Shown piece by piece: positions 22,363 through 33,956 of a stretch of DNA of 64,000 nt (position 1 is its first letter; every line of letters begins with the position of its first letter). Position numbers and translations under genes: made by a program. Source of the stretch: Alternaria dauci (Eukaryota > Ascomycota > Dothideomycetes > Pleosporales > Pleosporaceae). Under the pieces are notes generated by a model. It was not told the origin of the DNA and did no database searches. It saw nothing but the letters and a program-made list of their open reading frames with translations. Where the stretch lies: contig NC_091273.1 in NCBI RefSeq assembly GCF_042100115.1, positions 62,001 through 126,000 of the forward strand. Reading direction: 5' to 3'.

Positions 22363-23874
22363 TCACTATCCTTTGACCACCGCAAACTCTCTGCATACGA
22401 TACCCGGAACGCCAGCATATGGGGGCCACGAAGGCTGGTAGGCCTCGAAGCAAACACCTTGGCTAAAGAAGGGAAACTGCATATAATGTAACTGAAGAAA
22501 ATGGACCTAAGTTGAGTAGGTAACGAAAACAAAGGAAGTTGCATGTGTGAACACAGAGAGTGTGTTAGGAGTAACACTAAAGCCATACAATCAACCCGTC
22601 GACCGTTCCCCAAAGCACAACCAATCATTACTGCGATACAAAACCTCCACCAGAGCTTGAAAAGCAGCGTTGCACACTCGTTAAGTGTAAGGATTGACCT
22701 GCCAGCGGACAACACTATGAACACTGCGGATCAGGCAGTGTAGCCGTACTCGGGCGGTAGTCGCTTGGTTACAAAGTTTACCCCCACACAAAGCAGTCCC
22801 CATATCCGCAAGAGCTCCGGTTTGAACTTGTTGCCCGGCTGTGTGTTCGCTGTATTGTCGAATGCGTAGTAAGCCCGCTATGTGGTGGCAGCGCATTAAG
22901 AGGGGATACATGTCGCACCTGGGATCTCCGCAGACCAGTCAGGCGCCCAGCTCGGTCACTCGTTAGTGACTTCGCTATCCGTTGTGCAGTTATAGGAGTG
23001 CTCTAAGCGATGCTCGATCGCAGGAAACGCGACCAAAGCGGATGGTTGACAAAGGTCGGGTGTGTTGTGTCTGGAGGCGAGACGTTCACGCGTCTGTCAA
23101 GAGAGAGAAGTAGGGGTCGCGAGCAGTACATATCACATCCAGGTCCGCATCCTTTCGGTAAAAAACCCATCGACCGCCTTCCGGGACCGCAGCGGCCCGC
23201 TCAAATGATTTACGCGCAACGGCCAAGACGTCGAGACCCTGCGCCAGTCTTACTTATGGTTATTACGCCCGGTGCAGGGACGCTGTCGCCATAGTACGGC
23301 CGAGGTACAACCACGCACATGGACTTAACATATGGACTTAGCTTACGAACTCAGATTCCAATCACGCGTGCTGTAAGTAGTTTGTGAAACGCCACAATTT
23401 CTGGGGGACCGGTTGCACTTTCGGCAAACTAGAGAGTGCTTTTCCCCTTTGATCGCGAACAGTGCAATTTCCAAGTTCTTGGCTTGAAAGGAATGCTCCT
23501 GTGCTGCTGAGAGATGGGTCGGACATAGGTATTAGGGCTCGAGTAGGTCACCAAAACCTCGGCCGATCAACGTCTGTATGAATCAAGATGCCCCTCCGAC
23601 TGCTTGGCCATGAAGAGATAGAGCCGAGCTGCCCGGATCTTGGGCAGCGCTCTTCGCTCATTGGCTCAAAATATTCCCCGTGCGATGAGGCTGTTAGTCG
23701 CTGTGTACCTGTTCGAGCAACTGCGTGTATCCGCCAGTTGACGCTGTAAACAACTGAATAATCTGCGAGACCAGGACACTCTTGTTCACTAAAAAGTGTA
23801 CACCACTCGTCCTTGTCCATACCTCACCATCACTTCCTACCAGTTCCCAGCATACACTCGACTTCGACCAAGCC
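22363..23874. other. 1.5-kb stretch without a supported gene
   Basis: Only short open frames without motifs. The part near 23100-23300, read in reverse, shares 17 bases (23265-23281) and weaker flanking text with 6300-6440. The right end should be the promoter of the GMC pseudogene. Confidence 0.45.
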
Positions 23875-25899
23875 ATGCGATTCTTCAACAACAAAGACAG
23901 CCTTTGGGGCATCGGCACCACCCTCTTCATCACCAGCAGCCTTCTTATTGCCGCTGAAGGTTCAAAAGGAGCTGATACCTTTGACTACATCGTCGTCAGC
24001 AGCGGCCCAGGCGGTGGGCTTTTGGCTGTCAACCTTGCGCGAGCCGGGTACAAGACTTTGCTGCTTGAGGCTGGACAGGACAATAGTGCCGATGTGCGGA
24101 CGCAGCCGCTCGCCTTGACAGGCGCACCCGTGCCGCCTGAATGCAGCTGGTCTTTCTGGGTGCGCCACTATGATGACGATGAACAGACCAAGCGGTACCA
24201 GCGGCTTACCTGGAGGCTCCCCAATGGGGACATGTGGGTTGGCCCAGGCAGTTCGGCACCACCAGGTGCGGAAATAATTGGCATTCAGTACCCCCGCGCC
24301 TCTGGTCAATGCCGCATTTTCACTTCTGCCCAGTGAGAGAGACTGGAACGGGATTGCAAACCTTACCGGCCATGCTTCATGGAGGTGAGTTCCCATGTTT
24401 CTGATTGCGAAAACATTGGTATATCTAACATCAAAAACAAGTGCGCCGCGCATGCGAGACATCTTTACAAGAATTGAGAAGAACCTCTATCTTCCGCCTG
24501 AAACCCCAGGACATGGTTTCAACGGATACTTGCAGCTCAACCAAGGAGATGGCAGCGTACACCTGAACTCGCCTCAGTCCTCAGCCATTTTCAAGTCACT
24601 CGCAGCTGCCGCTGGACAGAACCCTGATGATCTGGAAAAGCTTCTTAACATGGACCCTAATCAGCTCAGCCTGGACAGAGATCAAAGTATTGGTCTTAGC
24701 GGAGGCGCCTTCCATGCCAACGCCACTTGGGCTCGCTACACGCCCAGGGACCGCATTCTAGAAACTCTGCGTGCTGTCAACAAGTATGGAAGGAAGAAAT
24801 ACCTGCTTACACTCCGCTTAAACTCGTATGCCAGCAAAGTACTTTTCGACCAGTCCAAGAACACCCTAGGCCCACGAGCTATTGGTATCAAATACCTCAA
24901 AGGCAAGAACATCTACCAGGGCGATCTTTTCTACAACGCATCCAGTGTCCCAAAAACTAAGCAAGTCTTCACCAGGAAGGAGGTAATTATTAGCGGTAGA
25001 ACCTTTAGCACTCCCCAACTTCTACTACTAAGCGGCATCAGCCCAGCCGCTAAACTAGAGGCACTCAATATAACCACAGTCGTTGACCTCCCCGGAGTCG
25101 GTCGCAACATACAGGACCACAATAAAATAGCCACTATTGGATTAGCTGCTCAGAACATTAACCTTAATACCAATCCTAGTGCACATACGGCGCGCCGAAC
25201 GATCCTTACTACGCCCTCTACCTCCAAGGCCAAGGTCTATATACAGAGGGCAACTTTATAGGCAGCATGTTTTTCCTCAAGAAAAACTACACAAACACTG
25301 GCGAACGCGACATCGGCACCTACTCTAGACCGTTTATCACTCGCGGTTTCTAGCCTTCGACTCCCAACCAATCCTTCACAGAGACTCCCAACACGTGGGG
25401 AATCTATACCGTCCACATGCACGGCAGCAACCGCGCTAGATACCTCAAGTTGCGCTCAGCTGACCCTACCGCTCTTCCTGAGATCAACTTCCGCCACTTC
25501 TCAGACGAGGGTGCCGACAGGGACATTGCTGCCATCAAGGAATCGGTCCACTTCTACCGCCGCGTGTACAATAATGTCGCCGCGCCTGTGGGTCCTGTTC
25601 AGGCGATTTGGTCCATTTGCGCTGGAAACATTACGGCTACTGGTGACTGCTCAGACTCTGACAGCGACGAGCAATTCATTCGCGACAACAACTTTGGTCA
25701 CCACGCCACTAGTACCTGTTCCATCGGCGCAGATTCCGACCCAAATGCTGTCCTAGATGCAAAGTTTCGTGTTCGTGGCGTCACTGGCCTTCGCGTTGTT
25801 GATGCTAGTGCGTTCCCACATGCTCCAGGAGCATTCCCGGTTGTCCCGGTGTACATGCTTCGTGAAAAGGCATCCATGGATATTCTGTCTATGAAGTAA
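23875..25899 (+). pseudogene. Broken secreted GMC oxidoreductase (glucose/aryl-alcohol oxidase-like)
   Basis: The locus spans a whole GMC gene: a signal-like start (WGIGTTLFITSSLLIAAEG), FAD fold DYIVVSSGPGGGLLAVNLARAG with LLLEAG, the second GMC signature SGRTFSTPQLLLLSGISPA, and a C-terminal active site with HHATSTCSIG and VDASAFPHAPGAFPVVPVYMLREKA. One intron (24385-24441) is intact. Three lesions are seen. Near 24305 the segment that normally carries the GGSxxxN FAD signature is missing and the frame is lost. Near 25190 there is a one-base frameshift. At 25351-25353 a TAG replaces what is probably a Trp codon. The second Gly of the Rossmann motif is also Ser (SSGPGGG). No active enzyme can be made from this copy. 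Confidence 0.85.
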
Positions 25900-26001
25900 T
25901 ATGCAACTCTAGTTGTATTACGCAAACTTTTCAATCTATATCTCAAAAGGGGAATGTGCCAAAAAGATTGAAGCTCAACAATGTATCAACAGCTCAACTC
26001 C

Positions 26002-26062
26002 AATGATTATCGCAATACAGTAGGCCTCTATCGCCGAAAACGCAACCTTCACACTCTCGTAG
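26002..26062 (+). repeat. Copy B of the dispersed ~60-bp repeat
   Basis: AATGATTATCGCAATACAGT, then GGCCTCTATCGCCGAAAAC, then TTCACACTCTCGTAG. It matches copy D (44051-44110) almost block for block. It lies in the 490-base spacer between the GMC pseudogene and the 3' end of MIP1, which holds no other recognised feature. Confidence 0.75.
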
Positions 26063-26389
26063 ACGGGCCACGAAGGAGGCCTAATTTGCAGCGAAATAAG
26101 CTTTGTTAGTTCAGAGCTTAGTTAGTTTAGTAGAAACAAAACGTAATAAATCAATATACATTGCTTGCATGAAGCCATGCCAAACCAACGAATACCTGTT
26201 GTCCCAGAGAAAGTGGTCATACAAAACGCCATTCCAAATGCATAAACAACCAAAGCGATGCCACCCAACCCCATCTCCCACCCACCCTTTTCGTAGCAAC
26301 AAAAGACACCATCATCCAACAAAATATCCTACAAGCGCCGCACAACATAACAACATATACACAGAACAGCCCCAAAAGAAAATCCTAAA

Positions 26390-29300
26390 TCATACCCTGA
26401 CAGTCCTTATCCCAAGACTCCTCGTATACCCCTGTTGCTGTCCCTGCGCCGGCGGCTGCGGCTGCGGCTGCGGCTGCGGCTGCGGCTCCCACCAGTCTGC
26501 CTTTACGCCCACCCCAGTCACATTCCCATTCCCACTCCGATTCCTCACCGCATCGCCAATATTATTCCCTGCCCGCCTATACACCTCTTTCCACACATCA
26601 TCGACGCCTGGTCTCGTGACAGTAGCAACAGCACGAAGGTCATGTTGCTGCACCATCTGTTCGTAACGCTTTACTTGGACATCGATTTCGCGTCCTTGTT
26701 GTTCGATTTCGGCGACTTCTTTGTCTGCTTGTTGGATCTGCTGGACTTGCTTGGCTGTTTTCGGTTCCGGTTTGTTCTTGGTCGGCGGAGTCGGAGTCGT
26801 CTTGTTTGTCGTCGTTGTCGTTTTGGTGGGAGTAGGGGTACCGCTCGCTGAACTACTACTACTCTTCTTGACTGCGGCGGTACTAGTACGAGGTGAAGCA
26901 GCAGTAGCAGGCGTTGGGGTAGCAGCCTGTGCATCCGTCGTCGTCGTCTTCATTCCCGTCTTCGCTGTCGCAGTCTTCGCTGTCGTCGTCGTCTTCGCTG
27001 TCGTCGGCACCATCAACTTCCTCAAGATCCCCCTCAACTCCTCCTCGTCACTCGAAATCTGCGCTTTCAAATACGCCATATCCACCCTCTTCCCCTCCTC
27101 TTCCCCCACCTTCCCAGCCGCACCACTCGCCCTCCCCAAACTCGCCATAATCGGAATCCTCGGTCTATACTCCGCGTCATACCTCTCCGGGACCGGCACC
27201 TCCCTCTTCCTCTCCCTTTGCACATCAACCTTCCTTGGCCTCCCCCTCCCCTTCTTCTTCTCAACCACCTCCAACCTCGCCTCCGCCCCCTTGCCCAACA
27301 ACTCCCAAATATCCAAACTCTCACCCACGGGTATCGCGTCCCTATTACTCGGCGTCACACAATCCATATCCACCTCCTTCCTCAACACGCGATCTACATC
27401 CACCGCACTAAAATACGCACAGCTCTGCGGCAACTCATCAATGCCCATCTGCTGACTAAACATTGCCCGCGTCCACACATTCGCCACCTGGAGCGCCATC
27501 GCGGCACGGTACCGATCCGAGTCACGCACAAGATACCGAATTTCGTCGTGCACGGTAATCGCGAGACGAGCATCGAGACCGTATTTGCGGGTCAAGTAGT
27601 CCATGCTGACGATGAGGAGGTGCAAGTAGTCGACGCCGGAGGACTGGATGGCCCAGTTTATGCGGCTCGTCATGAAGCCGCCTTTGGATAGGTAGCGGCG
27701 CTGTAATGCTTCTGTAATGGCGGCGCCCAGGACAGGCGTCCGCGGGCGCTCTTGTTCCGCAAAGTCTTCTAGTTTGTTGAAGACAAAGCTCTCTGTTCCG
27801 CCGCGCCAAAAGGGTCGTTCATGGAGTTGTTTGCGATTCGTCTTCTTGCCCTTTGTATTCTTGTACAGTGCCTCTGCGGTCTTCGTCGTCTGCTCGTCGC
27901 TCAGCGAGGGGTTGAATTGGCGGAGCAGGGTGGACGCGAATTTGAGACCAGCGCCGTAGATGCGACCGTAGTTGAAGACTTTGGCGTCGTTGCGGCTGAT
28001 ACCCAGGATCCCTGCTGTGCGGCTGTGTAGATCCGTGCCTGCTGCTTTCGTGCCCTCAAGCGTCATGAAGCCGACTGCATTTCCGCCGTGAAGCTGGAAC
28101 GTTGCGTCGCCGATGAGGGATGCAATCCAGAGTTCTTGGCTGTCGACGTCGGCGCCAACGAAGCAATATCCCTCCGGTGCGCGCACCATGCTCTTCAGCT
28201 CAGACCCAACACGGTTCTTCTTCGCGTTGGCAGCAGTGAGCCAGGTGTTCTCCACGGCCCTCCGCGTAACCGTCCCCATGGGTATAATCTGCGGCAGTAT
28301 AAACCCCACCTTTGCTCCCTCGCCCTTTCCAGACGCAGACTGCAGCTCCGGCGCACCAGACACCTCGTCGTTATACACCACCATCTGGTGCATGATCCTG
28401 TCACGTGCGCTGATCCAGTACGAGCACGACGCATTCATCTCAAGCGCCTCCTTCGCATACGCATATTCCGAGCCCAGCTTTCCCTTTTCAAAGTACTGCA
28501 GATACCCCTTTGCAAGCGGATTCGCACACCGCGCTGTCGGCCCGTCTTTGTGCGGGATCTTGTAGTACACGCCCTCTGTATCATCGCGGAGTTTGAAATT
28601 CGTCTCTTCGTGCATGGACACGGGGTCTAGTCCTTTGGCCGCATACGCAAAAGCTTCGTCGCGCGGCACTTTGTACGTCCACCCATGGACATCGCTCCAC
28701 ACGAGCGGATAGCCATCCCACGCGAGCTTGAGCAGAATGGGCGTGATGCGCGTGCGCACAGTCAGAGCCATGGGCGCATCGTTTTTGACAAACAGGTCCT
28801 TGTACCACTTTGGCATACCCGGTTTCTTCTGTCTGGCCGCCGGCCTCGGCGGATCATCTTTCTTCTTGCCTTTTACCATCTTAATCTCCTGGCCCGACCA
28901 GTCCAGCTGACTCAGCCAAGGATCATTTTCATAGACTTCAGGCTTGTCCTTGACCTCCAACGCCTTCTCCGTAAGCGCAACCAACCGCTCCTTGACCGCA
29001 TCGTCGAGCTGATGGTACGTCGCCTCGGCATTATGCAGATACGCAGCCCACGTCTCGTTCACAGGCAGAATCTCTGCGGCGAGGAAGCGCAGCGCGGCAA
29101 AGGAGACGGGGTGCGGACATGTTTCGAGGAAGAGCGGAAAGACCTTTTGGTACACACGGTGCGTGATTTCGACGTCCTGGGCGCAGTAATCGAGCAGCTC
29201 GTGCAGCTTCTCGCGTATGCCGGGGCGGTCGAGCTCGCCAAAGTACTCGCGTTGCGCCTTGTCCATTTCGATTCCGCAGTGGAACTTGGCCACGTCGCGT

Positions 29301-30347
29301 AGCGAGTTGATGGCGCTTCTGTTCATCCAGAGCTCTTCTTCGGGGTCGGCGGAGGGTGAGCGGAGGAGATCTGGTGCTAGTGTGGCGTTTTCTTCCGACG
29401 ACGCTTCCTCGTCCTTCTCGTCCCGACTCTTTCTGTTCTTCATCCAGCTCGGGCGCTGTCGCGAGCACATGCCATTGCTCGCCACATGCAGGCTCATGGT
29501 ATCGACAAACGCGTTCTTGCTCTGCTCAATGTGGTACTCCTCTAATACCCGCGCGCGGTCGTAGCCAACATTGTGTCCAACAATCACCCGCGGCACGTTC
29601 ATGTCTCCCAGCGGAATCAACTGGCGATCATCCTCTGTCTCCCCCAGCAACCACGGACTCAGCCACGCATACCACGCCGTAGGACTCGCCGCCGTCGCCA
29701 TGCAAGCAAACTTTGTCTGTTTCCACATGACCTCTGTATCAAAGACCAGCATATCCTCGTCAGGCGCATCCACCTCTTCCGTGCTCCCGTCGCTATTATA
29801 TTTTGTCCACCCACTCCTCGTAACCCACTCCTTCGGTCGCGGCGGCGGGTTCGCGCCATACGCGAGTTTCTTCGCCATGCCGAGATAGGGCTCGGCGGCG
29901 TCCATGCCGAGCTTGTAAAAATGCTCGTCCAGCGTGCTGCCCTGGAGCGCGGGCAGATGGAAGCTCACGGGGGGCGACTTGTCCTGGTTCTTGCCGAGCA
30001 GGTCATGGCGGCCGAGGTGGTCTTTGGAGAGTTGGACGAGCTCGGGCGGCGGCGTCGTGGAGGCGCCGGGGAAGACTTGGGCGTGGATGTGTTCGGAGAG
30101 GTGCTGGACGCCGATGGGGGAGAAGCGGGCTTTGGAGGGGACTGGGCGTGTTATTAATCAGACCATAGTATTTCCAGCGTCGCATACCACTCAGAGAGTC
30201 GCGGGGCGCGTGCTCATCGGCGGCCTTGGGGGAGTGAAGCGTAGCGAGACATTTTGGCGTCGAGGCGTTTGCGCGATTCCTCTGCGCAAGGGCGGGACGC
30301 GGGCGGGGGACGGCGTTCGCAGCGAGGCTCCGGCACGAACAGCGCAT
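26390..30347 (-). CDS. MIP1: Mitochondrial DNA polymerase gamma
   Basis: Exons 30347-30188 and 30141-26390 (46-base intron) give 1303 residues. The first 50 residues are Arg/Ala/Ser-rich and nearly free of acid, as expected for a mitochondrial targeting sequence. The family A 3'-5' exonuclease follows: Exo I FDTE (Asp near residue 188), Exo II GHNVGYDRAR, Exo III YCAQDVEIT. The polymerase motifs are A (GADVDSQELWIASLIGDA), B (RNDAKVFNYGRIYGAG) and C (ITVHDEIRYLV). After the catalytic core comes a C-terminal extension of about 300 residues, Thr/Ala/Pro-rich, ending with a PQ dipeptide run. Fungal enzymes carry such extensions; this one looks long. The gene replicates mitochondrial DNA, is undamaged, and is head-to-head with the RING gene. 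Confidence 0.96.
26454..26487 (+). repeat. GGCTGC hexanucleotide run in the MIP1 3' end
   Basis: About five and a half GGCTGC units, read on the minus strand as (Pro-Gln)n in the C-terminal extension of polymerase gamma. Runs like this vary in length by slippage, here in steps that keep the frame. Confidence 0.8.
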
Positions 30348-30740
30348 CGTCTGGTGGTTGCAGGATTATGCCGCGAGAGCGTCACTGCATCGTGCGAGGA
30401 ATTGCTGGGAGGCGCCACATCTGCCTTGGGAAATAATTTCGTGTCGTCATGTTGGGTGTCTAGCCTACGAAGCGTATCGATTACCACAAGTCTTGGCGCC
30501 GCCGTTTCCCCTCTCAGCCCTACGCGCAGAGTCCAGCCGCATATTCCTTCTGCATGTCGCACGCACGCCCAAGCCGGATGGCGGTCGCGGCTTTTTTTGC
30601 TGCCCTCTGCGACACTATGCCCAGACCCCCGTGCTGCCATGCCTGTGGGTGAAGCGCGCATGTCCGCCATGGTGAAGCAAGCACGTACCTGAGCAGCGCC
30701 CGCCGCCGTCTCCGCTCCGCTTGCCACCACCATCACCACA
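30348..30740. promoter_or_regulatory. Bidirectional promoter between MIP1 and the RING gene
   Basis: The 393 bases between two divergent starts are GC-rich with no TATA box, as is common for fungal housekeeping genes. A T-run (CTTTTTTTGC near 30590) is present. Shared control of the two genes is inference from spacing only. Confidence 0.5.
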
Positions 30741-31634
30741 ATGTCCACCTATGACGACGACGACGACAACGACAACGCGCCCCCAGACGACTTTGCCCGC
30801 TACGACTTTGGACACTTGTTTGGCGACATCGACCACCAAGACGAACAGCTCAACGCCCCACCCGTCCCCTACACGACAGCCTTCTTCGACCACATCCTCC
30901 ATCCCGCCGCCCTCGACCACGGCCGCTACTCGCCTTTCGCCTGGCGTCCATATAGCCCTTTCCCCGCAGACACCTTCATGCCACCCAGCACGCGCCCACG
31001 CCCTGATCGTCTGGCCAATGGCTACGTCGACCTGACGAGCGCCCCCGATTCACCGCCGCCAAGGCCAACAACAGCCGTGCGAAGACGAGAATCGCCCACC
31101 CCAGGCCCGTCGGCTAAGCGACAGAAGCGGAGCGATGGGACGGCAGCGGGCCTCGAGGACGAGGGCAAGCACGCCGAGAAAGTAGATGAGGTGGATCTGA
31201 CGACCGAGCAAAAGAGCCCGCTGCAACAAGCACTACAGAAACAGCAGGTCGATGCTGTGGAAACGCAGACCAAGCCCGAAGAAACGGTTACAACGTTCAA
31301 TTCGTTCAATTGCGTCATTTGCATGGATAACCCTACGGATCTAACAGCGACGGCTTGTGGTGGGTTTGCTTCCAACACTACATCTACTATGTTTGCTAAT
31401 TCGGAAATGTTAGGCCACCTCTTCTGCCACACGTGCCTCATGGAAGCCCTCATCGCCGGCGAGAACCGCACCGGGCCCCACGAGACGAAACGCTCGCAGT
31501 GTCCTGTCTGCCGGAAGAATATCAGCCGCACTAAAGCGACGGACGTCATACCGCTGTTATTAAAGAAGGGGCTGACTACACAGCCGCGGAAAAAGGTTGT
31601 TGCGGCTGCTGCGCCTGCGCCCAAGGTAGCTTGA
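30741..31634 (+). CDS. RING-finger protein, possible SUMO-targeted ubiquitin ligase (Slx8-like)
   Basis: Exons 30741-31359 and 31414-31634 give 279 residues. The C-terminal RING reads CVICMDNPTDLTATACGHLFCHTCLMEAL...CPVCR, with all eight zinc ligands; the CGH core is complete only when the 54-base intron is removed. Left unspliced, the intron stays open and would insert 18 residues into the RING and spoil its spacing. Upstream is an acidic start, basic segments (AVRRRES, AKRQKRS) and two short hydrophobic-acidic motifs (YVDLTSAPDSP, EVDLTTEQ) of the SUMO-interacting type. That arrangement is like Slx8/Rnf4 ligases, which ubiquitinate SUMO-modified nuclear proteins. RING call is firm; the Slx8 role is inference. 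Confidence 0.85.
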   Translation: MSTYDDDDDNDNAPPDDFARYDFGHLFGDIDHQDEQLNAPPVPYTTAFFDHILHPAALDHGRYSPFAWRPYSPFPADTFMPPSTRPRPDRLANGYVDLTSAPDSPPPRPTTAVRRRESPTPGPSAKRQKRSDGTAAGLEDEGKHAEKVDEVDLTTEQKSPLQQALQKQQVDAVETQTKPEETVTTFNSFNCVICMDNPTDLTATACGGFASNTTSTMFANSEMLGHLFCHTCLMEALIAGENRTGPHETKRSQCPVCRKNISRTKATDVIPLLLKKGLTTQPRKKVVAAAAPAPKVA

Positions 31635-32162
31635 TTGCGAGTGGATTTTGTTCTATGCTTTTTTGTCTTATCTATCCATATTGCATACGCGGACGGAATA
31701 TATACTAAGCCATCTTTCAGCCAACTAGAAACTTGTCAAGACGTGTGACTGAGCCGACACGGAAGACGCGACGAGTCGAGTGGGACGATGACAACGTCGA
31801 GTGGGTGTGAGGACGGCAGGGGTTATACAAGACGGTATACGAGGGACATGGCATGACGCGGCCTGGGCGACACACGAGCGAGCATGAGGGTATACGAGAG
31901 TAGGAGATCTTCCACAAGACGGCTGTCGACGGACTTGCATGGCTATGGTATCATGACGTAGTGCAGTACCCTGCATTGCACAAGAAAGACAGACATGTTG
32001 AGCCACGTGGTACTTCAACACCATCCCTTGTCTGCTTCCTCACATCTTGCAAACAAGACACTAATCATGAAAAGCAATACTCTTCAAGATTAATTACCAA
32101 ACGTCTACACTCCCAGCACAACCAAAGCCCACATCCTCCAAGACCAAAGCCTCACCCCTCCC
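31635..32162. other. Intergenic region between two converging genes
   Basis: About 530 bases between the stop of the RING gene and the stop of the metalloprotease gene. No gene, repeat or RNA was recognised. Confidence 0.5.
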
Positions 32163-33547
32163 CTACGTCTCCTCCGGCGGCGGAATCTCAACCTGGTCTT
32201 CGGGGATGTTATTAACATCGATGCCAGGATACACGATGCCGCGGTGTTTGGCCATCTGCTCTCGCATCCTCTGAATCTGTCCCGGCGTGAATTCATACCG
32301 GCAATAATCCGCCGAATACGACATGTAGTTGTCTAACATGAATTAGCAATGGTGTTCATTGTTGATGCAGCTTGCTGGTCGACTACTCACGGATAGAATC
32401 TAGACCGGGCTGGTCGGGACATGTGTCGCTGTTTGTGCGAGTCAGTTGGCATTTGCACAGGCGCGGGTTCGAGCTGCTCTTACAGTCCAATCGGGCATCC
32501 ACCCGAGGTCGGGGGTCCGTCTGGATCGGTGTGTCTGCGACCTGCATATTTCGGTTAGGGAGAGGCAAATTTGCATGTTGACAGTGAGGGGGGATGCAAG
32601 GTACGTAGTCGTAGCTTACGGCGCAGCCAAAGCTAAACACGTGGTAGAGACCACACCACTAATAACCATCGTCATGTGAGCATTTGGCACAAGAAGCCCC
32701 ATGTGCATGCTGCTGCACTTACATGACCGACTTCGTGCACCAGCGTGATTCCTTCGTTGAGAGGCCGACTGCCACCGAGGAACGCCGTGTTGTTCTGGAA
32801 GACGCCATCGTATGGTGCCTCCGAGGCAGGGAGCGTCGCCCACGCAGTTTCGGTCGTGTTGACGACACTGTTACGTGGGTATTCAGCTCTCGTTGCAGAG
32901 CACATATGCGTGCCTCACTTACCCCATGCTGTATATGTTCAGTGTAGCGAGAGTGCCCTGGCGCAGAGCAGCAGAGACCTGTCGTTCGGCCGGACGTGCT
33001 TCGAGGAGATTGTTGTACCTGCAAAAACATTGGTTAGGTTTGCATCTATGCAACACGGGGGAGGGGGTTTTTTTTTCCTTTGCGCTGCCTTACCAGAACT
33101 CGTTGATTGTGCGCGTCGTGTTCACGAGCTTGAATTGGAATCCGACTGGTTCAAACGCATGGTTCAAGACCTCCATCTGCGCCACGAGTCGCTCATCGCT
33201 TCACAAAGGAATCAGTAAACACTCTCCAGCGTCGTCCACAAATATAGGTGAACATGCCTGATGTACCCTTCTCCATAGATATCCCCAGGAGTTATGACAT
33301 GCACGACAACATCAATGTTCAGCGGCAGCGTCGCATTATCCGCCCGTCTCGACTGACGTCCCAGACGCAGATTGCGCCGCTCAGCATTCAGAGGCGCTAA
33401 AGCATCCTGAGCGCCACCACCTACCGAGGCTCTGGGAACTTCATGTCAGCCAAACGAATCAATCTCAAAACGTACTTTTTTCCGAACCACTTACAGAACA
33501 CCCCCGGTAGTCGCGAGGAAACAGGCCAAAATGGATACAGCAACCAT
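32163..33547 (-). CDS. Secreted zinc metalloprotease, M43 (pappalysin/MEP1-like)
   Basis: Exons: 33547-33495, 33431-33258, 33198-33094, 33018-32923, 32867-32723, 32658-32620, 32541-32391 and 32332-32163. A signal peptide opens the protein (MVAVSILACFLATTGGVLA), then a propeptide-like part, DVVVHVI, and the catalytic zinc motif HEVGHWCGLYH near residues 187-197, split by an intron after HEVGH. A VADTP motif and NYMSYSADYCRYEFTPGQ (Met-turn region) follow. The intron at 33199-33257 has a GCATGT donor (GC-AG). Oddity: inside 32391-32541 a perfect-looking 55-base intron (32429-32483) would, if spliced, shift the frame unless one base is missing from the G-run at 32511-32515 (C-run of the coding strand). 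I modelled it as retained. Likely role: extracellular protein degradation. Confidence 0.85.
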
Positions 33548-33956
33548 GTCTGCGCAACAAAAGACTTGATTTGATAGCTAGAGATAACAGCACAACGATG
33601 GATATTGTAACTTGTATGGCAATTGGACGAAAACGCACATACACCGTATAATCTGTCCGAAGCGCCTTGGCAAGCGGAGCGAAAAGGTCTTGTGAGTTAG
33701 GTCGTGGCTATAATTACTTGCAGTCCGCGTGGAATCAATACTGGGAGCGTCGGGAGCCCGGCAGGAAAGACAGGGGATTAACTAATCCGACCGTTGTATG
33801 ACGGTTAGGCTACGGGGCGTGCACGGACTGGTACCCGACCGCCTCGCAGACTTGCGCGCTGCTTCTACTATCATCACGCTACTTTTGTAAGAATGCTCTT
33901 ATTGAACGAAAACACGATTCGGGCATAGCGCTAGCACCGTAGTGCGGACGATCAGA
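33548..33956. other. Promoter region of the metalloprotease gene
   Basis: About 400 bases upstream of the metalloprotease start. No clear TATA box; no gene seen. Confidence 0.4.

Noticed and set aside
28088..28630. Long antisense open frames over the polymerase gamma gene (also 28685-29302 and 26721-27455)
   Set aside because: They lie opposite a strongly coding GC-rich exon and mirror its codon structure; classic shadow frames.
31360..31413. Unspliced 297-residue reading of the RING protein
   Set aside because: The inserted 18 residues fall inside the RING between CG and H, and perfect splice signals flank them.
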